NCBI GenBank assembly: GCA_947396885.1
Contig: OX377204.1
Location: 1,674,001 to 1,738,000 of the forward strand
From: Heligmosomoides polygyrus polygyrus
Taxonomy: Eukaryota; Nematoda; Chromadorea; Rhabditida; Heligmosomidae
Direction of reading: 5' to 3'
Length of the DNA stretch: 64,000 bases
The notes under the pieces are model-generated. The model searched no databases, was not told where the DNA came from, and was given only the letters and a program-made list of their open reading frames with translations. The position numbers and the translations under genes were made by a program. Numbering within the stretch: position 1 is the first letter of the stretch; every line of letters starts with the position of its first letter. Positions 22,401-26,983 of this stretch are shown in pieces.

Positions 22401-23772
22401 TGGGAAATATAGTGGTTTTGACATCTGTGTGCATGTTTCCATGCTGCGACCGAAGCATACGACTCCTTTTGGTGAGCGCGTGGTTGCACAGTTGAAGGCG
22501 CCATCTTTCGCATCCACTTATCCATCCAGGTTCCTAGTTCGGGTTTTCGCTACATGTCGCTTAGGTGGGCAGCATTAGGAAGTGTGAATGCTCCAGCCAG
22601 TCAAACCACATCGAATGGGTCTGCCATTGAAAAAGGACGTGTGCGATCGGTACACTGATTGGCTAGCATGTGTTTTTGGTCGATGCTCTGATTGGCTATG
22701 ATTACCTGGCCCGCTTCTAATTCCCAATGCTGCTCGAATTCGCGACATGTACCGGATTTTCTATTCACCATCAGACTAACCAAGCCTTCCATTGCTCCGC
22801 GGTTAGTAGCAGACTTGTCTGGTAAGGATAACACGCTCACTCACGGGCTGGCCACCGCAAGTCACTGTATAGGCCAAAATGCGTTCAAATTGCCTGCGCG
22901 ACATCCAGTTGATTGGAATGCGTGGTGCATCCCAAAAGGGATTAAATAATGCGATCCGTTTTTCCTTTCGGCTGTTCTTTTTTTCAATCCTTTATGGTTT
23001 TGACATTTTCTCTACACAGGATGTCGACTAAGGTGTTTTTGGGCATTTCAGTGTCTTAGTGTTAGTTTTCTAAGCATGGTTTGAGCACAATAAAGGGTAA
23101 AGGACGAGGATAAAGGAAGGCGCTACGCAATCCCTTCTTAGTGGCGCCACGCATTCTACTTGAACGGGATGTGTGGAGGTGACTTGAATGCGTATTTGGT
23201 CATATAATGGACTTGCGGTGGCCGGCCAATGGAGAAGTCAACGCTTTATCCTTTCCAGACAGGTCTGGTATCAATTTACCGACCTCTGAGGGATGGAAGG
23301 ACTGGTTGGCCTGGGCGGGAAATCCGAACCAGGAACCTGGCATCGAGTGCATGCGACCGCCAGCACCTCCTCCCGGTGCGCTACACACGCCCAAAAATAA
23401 AAAGTAGAAGTTCATCAACCAGAAACTTCTTGAGCCAGATTCATGAACCCCTTACTGCTCTCTAACGGTGACAATACGACCAAACCTAATGCTGATGAAT
23501 GCCAAATCATGGGTTTGGCGGCATTTCCACTCTTAGAGGGTGGTAAGCGGTTGATGAATCCGGCCCCTGATCACCACATTTAGGTACGCTGGTGATATGC
23601 CGGATTCTGACGTGGAAGAGGAGCATGAAGGGCGCAACTATCACGATCGTGAGTACTCCTGTTTCATGTCTCCGTGTTCCTGAATCGAACGCTTCCTGGT
23701 TCAGATGTAGCCGTAGAAGAGAGGCGGCGGCTTCGGAAAGACCGTCGTGCTGAGCGTTATCAAGACTACTGA
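4423..23772 (+). CDS. Spliced host gene, about 12 exons; coiled-coil, largely disordered protein with PP1-docking and KEN motifs
   Basis: Proposed exons: 4,405-4,495 (ATG at 4,423), 4,545-4,632, 6,768-7,107, 7,163-7,288, 7,451-7,607, 14,019 or 14,029-14,288, 17,221-17,346, 17,476 to about 17,625, 18,243-18,364, 22,213-22,291, 23,584-23,648, 23,705-23,772 (TGA). Phases agree across exons 1-5, 6-8 and 9-12. Junction 5/6 needs the weaker acceptor before 14,029 instead of TTTGTTTAAG before 14,019. Junction 8/9 does not close with the simplest donor, so a boundary there is wrong or an exon is missing. The product would be about 550 residues. It has a Ser/Pro-rich N-terminal half, KKKTVAFGK near residue 150 (an RVxF-type PP1-docking match), a KEN match near 194, a heptad-like charged coiled coil near 209-262, an Arg/Ser/Pro stretch, a helix with EEFRRLLATNAALRQFV, and an acidic then basic C-terminus. 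I do not recognise the family. The motifs hint at a cell-cycle or phosphatase-regulated role, but that is inference. The introns hold a Penelope element, a mariner and many MITEs. Confidence 0.6.
5320..5358 (-). ncRNA. Hammerhead-like ribozyme motif (Penelope type), arm 1
   Basis: On the minus strand the order is GGCCT, CTGAAGA, a short variable stem-loop, GAAAC, CTT, AGGCC. CTGAAGA fits the hammerhead core CUGANGA, GAAAC follows as expected, and GGCCT pairs with AGGCC as helix I. The cleavage triplet would be CUU, not the preferred GUH, so this copy may be inactive. Penelope-like elements are known to carry such minimal hammerheads. Confidence 0.5.
5836..6300 (+). pseudogene. C-terminal GIY-YIG endonuclease fragment of a conventional Penelope-like element
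   Basis: The reading frame contains CVICPNGRFGDCSKTEAIHQ, a cysteine knuckle followed by the first strand, then YIGETGRALTVRINKQL, which matches the YIG and arginine-containing helix of GIY-YIG nucleases. The acidic residue appears in ALEAFWIFTRNPVMN. This endonuclease normally sits at the C-terminus of Penelope reverse transcriptases and nicks target DNA. No reverse transcriptase motif precedes it here, so the element is 5' truncated. The matching minus-strand copy at 5,590-5,790 carries only the last part. The frame runs on to 6,426, but the family resemblance ends near 6,290 (PHCEL). Confidence 0.7.
6483..6519 (+). ncRNA. Hammerhead-like ribozyme motif (Penelope type), arm 2
   Basis: The plus strand reads AGGCCT, CTGAAGA, CGACGGAACTTC, GAAAC, GTC, AGGCC. 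The core heptamer, the GAAAC strand, a helix I of five pairs and a canonical GUC cleavage triplet are all in the right order. Helix II is weak and helix III is almost absent, as reported for Penelope-type minimal hammerheads. Confidence 0.6.
7665..7752. repeat. Short palindromic MITE-like hairpin
   Basis: TAGGCCTATGTATACTTCGG and its imperfect complement near the end (CCGAAGTTTAACATAGGCCT) enclose a GC-rich core with repeated GGCGACG words. It lies just after the donor of exon 5 of the large gene. Confidence 0.5.
7860..8056 (-). mobile_element. tRNA-derived SINE copy, diverged
   Basis: This is a diverged minus-strand copy of the SINE described at 50,318. The body phrases ACAAGTCTGGTACCAATT and the head (CGACTGCGCTAC) are recognisable. 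It faces the next copy head to head. Confidence 0.55.
8062..8305 (+). mobile_element. tRNA-derived SINE copy
   Basis: The A box TAGCGCAGTTAG, the body (GACTTGTTCATCGG) and the core ATGGCCAAATACGCATTCAA are present. It is head to head with the minus copy at 7,860-8,056, making a loose palindrome. Confidence 0.6.
8575..11664 (+). CDS. Penelope-like reverse transcriptase with N-terminal GIY-YIG endonuclease (Naiad/Chlamys-like permuted type)
   Basis: This 1,029-codon ORF has no internal stop. Residues 123-130 form a CxxxCxxC knuckle (CNRICNIC). The GIY-YIG domain follows: VVYCITC at 163-169, YVGITSRRL at 176-184, the helix DRIKEH at 186-191, and the likely metal-binding Glu236 in KELFWIKLL. Reverse transcriptase motifs come much later: LPKLHKTPISFRFITG, motif A ADFKDMFTNL (Asp744), motif B GVPQGGNFSPLLADL (829 onward) and motif C YMDD (868-871). 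The ORF ends about 160 residues after YMDD, with no second endonuclease. Conventional Penelope proteins have the opposite order; N-terminal placement is the published hallmark of Naiad/Chlamys elements. From about 8,820 the sequence is very AT-rich, unlike its surroundings. The first ~80 codons are GC-richer and may be leader sequence, so the true start is uncertain. It lies in an intron of the large host gene, same strand. Confidence 0.88.
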   Translation: MGRNPLYISSLITRGPTLLLKMGASNDGVYKSQNSQEESYFGASITGLVFGTDKPAWHSHGTPRGDSSLYLGWTALVLRHWSKNNEELRTEQYFNNSVYYKFKDGSNQYTLKDFGNQNKGLYCNRICNICNITSLDNNITSTVTKFKIKTYKSVNTSCNTKSVVYCITCNRCEMQYVGITSRRLKDRIKEHLYYIKNKKKFSILYSHFHECKSELRITILDSQDNNKDRNVLLNKELFWIKLLNTAYPLGLNDNIKGYGNITNITNPLLHKTAHPYYSLKIIKERNNRGKKPCHKHKNNDNYMKVIEYFNNNKDNIQITEIYRIIKSLSKKNIAKLLELSINPQFLSQIEQKTKFILCCLLASTKYNCVGNNTNNNKKEFINVVIPYIHNVFDKVNISKIFNRAYTCTCFMRIREEKIPFRVIYTYETPVSAKIFNYNKLLKSLDSHSANSILYNPCLCEAPNNKYNNYVDKTHKHIITGDLNIIEDKALKTLLVKGTKYRVTKTLDRLKIKTIFTNAVDKVLNVINKKYKIHNEGLNEIKKYLIGQFRNKIKPLLINEHGNVEHIPYHTLNFYQKHFIFCPLDKAANNYGIVCKKYYLHTIMEEMGVHIKNSIMEYNANGKTYNYLKGSNPTTIILKHKFFNVINHLNVDVNSRLPIIYCLPKLHKTPISFRFITGASSSSTKNLALQLQRIFTFIKKHFVNYCNVISARNKTGKMYWAINNSNITDELNDLQHENLKVYSADFKDMFTNLSHKVILCKITELLNICFKNSGKKYIAGNEYNTFYTDDNNFSNKYLLYTIHDILYHVDYLLRNSYCVFSSSVFKQNKGVPQGGNFSPLLADLTISMFEYDYTKRSRRYNYIFIPYRYMDDLLVVHSLNETDVDHILKEVYKDTLEFKKTHISEYSCNYLDIGMKVINSKIVTSLYNKTEDFDFKVIRFPHAKSAISIKIKSATILTETLRIARICSTLDNFKIKIINLKETLLYNGYSQEFIITSILKCLYKNKQIYYKYGFLDYNDKLIKFVKAILE
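8636..8720. other. Hairpins in the leader of the permuted Penelope element
   Basis: GGGGGCCAGTAATG at about 8,640 pairs with CATTACTGGTC at about 8,707, making a long-range stem in the presumed 5' leader. A CTGACGA word occurs upstream (8,496), but no GAAAC strand follows it, so no hammerhead is called here. Confidence 0.35.
11665..13550. other. No gene recognised; two strong hairpins
   Basis: This is intronic if the large gene model holds. ACTCCTCCC (11,911) pairs with GGGAGGAGT (11,937), and AGCGTATG pairs with CATACGCT near 11,745-11,785; either could be part of the 3' end of the Penelope element. AATAAA-like sequence occurs shortly after its stop codon (11,682). Apart from short unsupported ORFs, nothing else is seen. 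Confidence 0.4.
13552..13700. repeat. MITE copy with ATTCATCAACG ends
   Basis: It begins with ATTCATCAACGATTAAGCCC and ends with the complementary GTTGATGAATCCAGCTCCAG. The inner arms also pair (GGGGTAGAGATA against TATCTCTACCCC). It is a diverged relative of the family typified at 36,264. Confidence 0.5.
14706..15227. repeat. MITE with poly(G)/poly(C) in its terminal inverted repeats, copy 1
   Basis: The left end reads GGATCTATCCGAGTCCGAG, then a G run, then CACATAAGTAAAAAG. The right end is the complement, with a run of Cs followed by CGGACCAGGATAGATCC. The core has inverted copies of ATGTTAGATC and TTATAACATGTCAG. Two more copies lie at 16,677 and 24,590. Confidence 0.75.
15420..15645. 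repeat. GC-rich palindromic repeat, also present at 53,930
   Basis: The words CTTGCTCGAG, GAGACAGTGGAGACGCAGAC, a G run and GAACGCCACTCCG recur in the same order at 53,935-54,110. The ends contain complementary C-rich and G-rich tracts. It makes several spurious ORFs on both strands. Confidence 0.5.
16068..16520 (-). CDS. Unrecognised 150-codon ORF with hydrophobic C-terminal half
   Basis: The N-terminal half is polar (for example KPRLAIAQSEKASAVAYMVR). The C-terminal half has three hydrophobic stretches, including ALVVSRAIPLGFLIFRVFLG and LWFLLCCIIVLM. No domain is recognised and no splice sites were found. A Penelope-associated terminal sequence (AAACTTGGGTAATTAAACC) lies 300 bases downstream. 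It may be a chance ORF in GC-rich repeat sequence. Confidence 0.2.
   Translation of the reverse strand: MGGERSEVADDGKLRPVENPVSSMVFSTYKVKPRLAIAQSEKASAVAYMVRNDKSSLLKDFAPHFDRRARLWALVVSRAIPLGFLIFRVFLGISASGLLHGLAVIRAAVRVREESLGGLFVLRVFLVVVSPVLLIARTLWFLLCCIIVLM
16677..17166. repeat. MITE with poly(G)/poly(C) ends, copy 2
   Basis: It starts with GGATCAATCTTAGTCCGAGG and ends with a C run and CTCGGACTAGGATAGATCC. The inner motif TGACATGTTATAAC appears twice. It ends about 55 bases before exon 7 of the large gene. Confidence 0.7.
17690..18150. mobile_element. Foldback element carrying a tRNA-like sequence in each arm
   Basis: The arms of about 210-220 bases are inverted copies (CAACGATGTTTTGTTGCGAC at the left, its complement at the right). 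The centre near 17,900 pairs around CTGAAGGTTTTGACAG and the matching CCTTCAGCTTA. Each arm includes a 70-75 base tRNA-like block. It sits between exons 8 and 9 of the large gene. No transposase is encoded, so it would need enzymes from elsewhere. Confidence 0.7.
18044..18116 (+). tRNA. tRNA-like sequence (closest by eye to tRNA-Gly), inside a foldback; probably not functional
   Basis: The block is 73 nt. GCGCCGG pairs with CTGGCGC as a seven-pair acceptor stem. An A-box-like GGTCCAATGG and the B box GGTTCGAGTCC are present. The anticodon arm is degraded, so no anticodon is assigned. An inverted, more damaged copy is at about 17,724-17,799. Similar blocks occur at 28,288-28,440 and 53,007-53,076. 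Confidence 0.45.
18773..18949. repeat. MITE copy with GGATTCATCAACGACTTACAG ends
   Basis: The ends are inverted: GGATTCATCAACGACTTACA and its complement. Total length is about 175 bases. This sub-type has CAATCTAACGATGA in the left arm, like the copy at 25,392. Confidence 0.65.
19225..19560 (-). repeat. Second tRNA-containing repeat family, copy
   Basis: On the minus strand it reads: a conserved leader ending GTGTCAAAATTGCAAAAT, then GGCGGTGGCGCAGGGGTAG (A-box-like), GGTTCGGTTCCCG (B-box-like), then a tail GGTTTCTTTGCAAATCAT. The block between resembles a tRNA. Other copies are at 27,305, 27,935, 39,045 and 39,945. It may be a SINE or part of a larger DNA element. Confidence 0.55.
20504..21514 (+). 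mobile_element. Mariner element with internal deletion
   Basis: The terminal inverted repeats are TTAGGTTGTAACGAATTAAA at the left and its complement at the right, flanked by TA (20,502-20,503 and 21,515-21,516). It is about 1.0 kb, some 250-300 bases shorter than a full mariner. The missing part is within the catalytic domain. Confidence 0.85.
20691..21403 (+). pseudogene. Mariner transposase pseudogene (cecropia/SETMAR-like)
   Basis: The N-terminal helix-turn-helix region (VIRGIYLYEFKLGTTAKEAD) and the linker VSHNTAARHLKEIGQTKKLE are well preserved. An early in-frame stop follows HSDVD at about 20,892. The first catalytic block is CDEKWI. The sequence then jumps from about 21,160 directly to the second block HDNARPH, so roughly 90-100 codons are deleted. 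The last block reads FSIDLSPTVYHFF, where the usual catalytic Asp is replaced by Val. The copy is therefore dead in at least three ways. The family order DD34D is known for mariner; the lesions are read directly. Confidence 0.85.
22690..22965 (+). mobile_element. tRNA-derived SINE copy, head diverged
   Basis: The body from CCAAGCCTTCCATTGCTCCG through GGCTGGCCACCGCAAGTCA to CATCCCAAAAGGGATT is clear. The tRNA-related head is too diverged to align, so the left limit is approximate. Confidence 0.6.
23093..23393 (-). mobile_element. tRNA-derived SINE copy
   Basis: A nearly full-length minus copy: tail complement GGATAAAGGAAGG, body, B box complement GGAAATCCGAACC, and head ending GCGCTACACACGCCC at the right. 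It lies in intron 10 of the large gene. Confidence 0.75.
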
Positions 23773-23943
23773 AGAATTTCACAGAAGACTCACTCTCTAA
23801 TGCCGGTTAACAATTTTGTAGTTTTATTCCTTGCATTCGGTATGTTTAATTCATTAAATGGAATTATTTGTAACAAGTGTGCTACTAGCAAGTTTCACTT
23901 CATCGTCAGTTTTACTCATGTCACTTGTAAAGTAGTCCTGTGC

Positions 23944-23949
23944 AATAAA
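23944..23949 (+). terminator. Poly(A) signal candidate of the large gene
   Basis: AATAAA lies about 170 bases after the proposed TGA at 23,770-23,772, on the coding strand. No competing canonical signal was noticed in between. Confidence 0.4.
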
Positions 23950-24056
23950 GCTTAGTGATATTTGAATCCAGCGAAGTAGGGCTAAGCACTTTGTCAACAA
24001 GATGTTATGTGGCTCTATTATGTGGCTGTTTTACAGTCTGGCACAGTTGTTTAACC

Positions 24057-24216
24057 AGGGGCTGATTTCATCACGACTTACATAACTTTAACAGAGAATT
24101 CACAGCGGAAACCTCAGATAACGCAGCGCGCTCACCATATCGCTTGATAAGTTATCTGAGGTTTCCGCTGTGAATTGTCTGTTAAAGTTATGTAAGTTGT
24201 TGATGAATCCGACTCC
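24057..24216. repeat. MITE copy (ATTCATC...GATGAAT family)
   Basis: A near-perfect palindrome: TTAACAGAGAATTCACAGCG and its complement, with ends TTCATCACGACTTACATAAC and the matching right end. It directly abuts the next palindrome at 24,217. Confidence 0.7.
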
Positions 24217-25198
24217 AGGAGACTATCAACGGTAGGTCATAACGGCCCAAGTGTTGTATATGGGCAGAATCGCCCCTTTCTGGGAAACACCAAAGTGCAA
24301 ATATCTCGACACTAATGCAATCCTGCGCAGAGTTAGGGACGACGGAAGTTGGGCCGTTGACGGCGTTAGCCCTCTGCCTGCGGGCGGAGGGCGGGCTCAG
24401 TTCGCTGGAAACAGCGATCACGGGGATTACTCCGCCCCTCCACCCACTGCGCACCACCGCTTGTTCGTCATCGCTGTTTTCAGCCAACTTGAGCCCGCTT
24501 TTCACTCGCAGGCAGAGGGTTGACGCTGCCAACGGCCCAATTTCGGTCGTCTCTAACTCTGCGCAGAGTTGTATTGGAATCGAGGGATCTATCGTAGTCC
24601 GGGGGGGGCACATAACTAAAAAGCATGTAATAAATCGACTTGAGACTTATCGACCAGCTCCTGCAGAAGAAGATAGGATCTAAGCGAAACGAAAAAAAAA
24701 ACGAACAGGCAAACAAAAAAAAATAAAAATAAAATCACCGCGGTTTTACAACCGTCTCGGCGGGCAAAGAGCAACGCAATGGAGCTTGCCGCGTGCTACC
24801 ATCTTCTGACATGTTATAACAGGGTCTAACATGGTGATGAGGGCGCATAAAGCCGCATGCCGTGTGCTGACCGCCGCCTGACATGTTATAACCAGGACCT
24901 GACATGGTGAGGAGGGCAGATAACTTTGCCTGCTTACAATTGCGAAAACAAATGCAATTTTTTCGTTTTTTTCTTCGTGAATTTTTGTAGCTTAGGTCCT
25001 ATTTTGTTCTGCAGGTGCCGCTCGGTAAGTCTTAAGTCGATTTACTACATACCCTTAGTTATGCTCCCCCCCCCCCCCGGACTAGGATAGATCCGGGTCG
25101 AGATATTTGCATTTTGTCGTTTTCCAGAGAGAGAGACGATTCTGCCCATATACACCACTAGGGTCGTTCCGACCTACCATTCAGATAGTCTCCTGGTG
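24217..25198. repeat. Nested palindromes: outer MITE split by two others
   Basis: The outer arms are 24,217-24,310 and 25,100-25,198 (CCAGGAGACTATC and its complement; GGCAGAATCG and CGATTCTGCC). Inside, 24,310-24,570 is another palindrome (CTGCGCAGAGTTAGGGACGA against its complement; ACGGCCCAA repeated inverted). Then comes the poly(C)-ended MITE at 24,590-25,098. Confidence 0.6.
24590..25098. repeat. MITE with poly(G)/poly(C) ends, copy 3
   Basis: It begins with GGATCTATCGTAGTCC and a G run, and ends with a C run and CGGACTAGGATAGATCC. The core contains TGACATGTTATAACCAGG repeated. Confidence 0.75.
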
Positions 25199-25391
25199 AG
25201 ACTTACCAGCTAATGACAGGAAGGTTGATCACTGCAGCCAGCTCTGTAGAGCAACGGCAGCGGCATGGTTTCTGTGAGATTTCATTACAGTGTATCTTTG
25301 CCGCTGTACAACTCCATAAGTACTACCGAATTTACCGGTTAAGCCTTGATTGGTGGTGGATTCGTTAAGCTGTATGCTTGTCGTTGCCAGA

Positions 25392-25570
25392 TTTGCCGCC
25401 TGGAGTCAGATTCTTCAACGACTTACAGCAATCTAACGATGAAAATACTACCGAAATCCCTGATAGCGTGGATTATCAAGCGATATGGTGAGCGATAAGC
25501 CGCGTTATCTGAGTTTTCTGCTGTGAATTCTCTGTTAAAGTTGTACAAGTCGTTGATGAATCCGACCCCT
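25392..25570. repeat. MITE copy (ATTCATC...GATGAAT family)
   Basis: The ends are CTGGAGTCAGATTCTTCAAC and GTCGTTGATGAATCCGACC. Inner arms include CAATCTAACGATGA and CGATAAGCCGCGTTATCTGA, as in the copy at 18,773. Confidence 0.65.
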
Positions 25571-25662
25571 GGAGAGAAAAATTGAAAATACTGATCAATC
25601 TTGGTACGCTTATTTTTCACCTGCTATCAAGTCCGTCTATCGGCCATTATATTCCATCGTAT

Positions 25663-25900
25663 CGGTCACATTTGGGCGAGATCCGGTAACGCAGGTGGGA
25701 AAATCGATAATATTGATCGATATTGATCGTCTGACCAAATACTTCCATCCGTAGTGAAGTGCATCCATCGGTCAGCATGCTCACATGACTCTAACCCCAA
25801 TCGGTCAAATCTCGGCGAAAGCGATAGCGGCGCCCGAACGATCGATATTAATAATCGATATTGGCCTTCCAATCAAATCCCCAACCGTTCGTCGAATTAG
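25663..25900. repeat. Palindromic repeat with GATCGATATT arms
   Basis: The left arm has TTTGGGCGAGATCCGGTAACG and ATCGATATTGATCG. The right arm has the complementary words CGATCGATATTAATAATCGA and AAATCTCGGCGAAAG. No gene is recognised. A half copy of the ATTCATC MITE follows at 25,903-25,965. Confidence 0.45.
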
Positions 25901-26106
25901 GTCATTGGCAGAATTTTCACCGTTGGTTTGCTGTAAGTCGTTGATGAATCTGGCCCCTGAGCTCGATGGTTCGCTCGGTGGCATGGTAAGTGATATAGTA
26001 CCTGGAACACTTAACTTTGGAGTGTGGTAGAGCAAGCGGAGAAGGCATCGGCTGCCGCATGACCCGCTTCCAGGCTGTTGGTTCGGAATTCTCGCCGAAG
26101 GCAACC

Positions 26107-26283
26107 AGGGGCCGGATTCATCAACGACTTACAGAGATTTGACAGAGAAATTACAATGGAAACTCCTGAAAAAAAAACGCGAATTAACGCGACTTATTTA
26201 TGGTGAAATGTTGGCGTTATCAGGATTTTCCGCTGTAATGTCTCTGTCAAATCTCTGTACGTCGTTGGTGAATCTGGCCCCAG
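26107..26283. repeat. MITE copy (GGGGCCGGATTCATCAACG family), complete
   Basis: It starts GGGGCCGGATTCATCAACGA and ends with the near complement. The arms contain AGAGATTTGACAGAGAAATT and its complement. The total is about 177 bases. Confidence 0.75.
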
Positions 26284-26284
26284 G

Positions 26285-26475
26285 CCTTCTATCGCTGCGG
26301 GTCGGTGAATTGCTAGCGGACTGTCTGGGAGAACAAAACACTGACGTTTCCACTGGCTGGACTCCACAAATACACATCAGATTGACTTCGCGATCTCCCC
26401 TAGAAGTGAAATGCAAGGCGCATCCCGAAAGGGATTAATTACTCTAATTACTCTAGTATTCTATCCTTTTATCCT
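26285..26475 (+). mobile_element. tRNA-derived SINE, 5'-truncated copy
   Basis: The body begins at GGTCGGTGAATTG and ends with CATCCCGAAAGGGATTAATT and the tail TTTTATCCTTTATC. A partial minus-strand relative of the head lies at 26,515-26,655. Confidence 0.5.
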
Positions 26476-26948
26476 TTATCACTTAAAATCAGGGAAAGTG
26501 AGAAGCTGGACACAAGTCAGCGTTTTATCGCTTCCAGCAATCCACCTACGCCGGTGGGAGAGAAGGCTAGGCTGACATGAGCGAGACCGGAACCGAGAAC
26601 CTCAATTCGAGATGTAAGCAACAGCCGGAGTCCCTTCGGACTGCGCTACCCCGCGCCATCCTTTCTATTAATTTAGTTCTTGGCTGTTTCGCACACACGG
26701 ATTTCTGAAAGTTTAAGGTTCAAATCTTGAAAATTGCTTGAAAATTGCTGAGGGGCATAACTCCTAGGAGGGATCATCAATGACTAATTCCACACTTGCC
26801 AGAAAAAAAGGCACGTTTATTCTGACAGACGTTGGATGACATATGAAGTCTTATGAACATCCAAATGTATTCAGGAATCCCATAACGAGATGACGAGTTC
26901 ACAGAGTCTCGTATGTAAACAAAACACCGACTTGAAATTTCATTCGTT

Positions 26949-26954
26949 TTTATT
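26949..26954 (-). terminator. Poly(A) signal of the secreted-peptide gene
   Basis: AATAAA on the minus strand begins about 30 bases after the TGA at 26,984-26,986. The close spacing supports the gene model. Confidence 0.55.
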
Positions 26955-26983
26955 CTGCGAAGGCATAGCCGACGTCCCTTCCT

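Noticed and set aside
24188..24683. ORFs of 90-141 codons on both strands
   Set aside because: They arise from nested palindromes; the two strands give near mirror-image peptides, as expected for inverted repeats.
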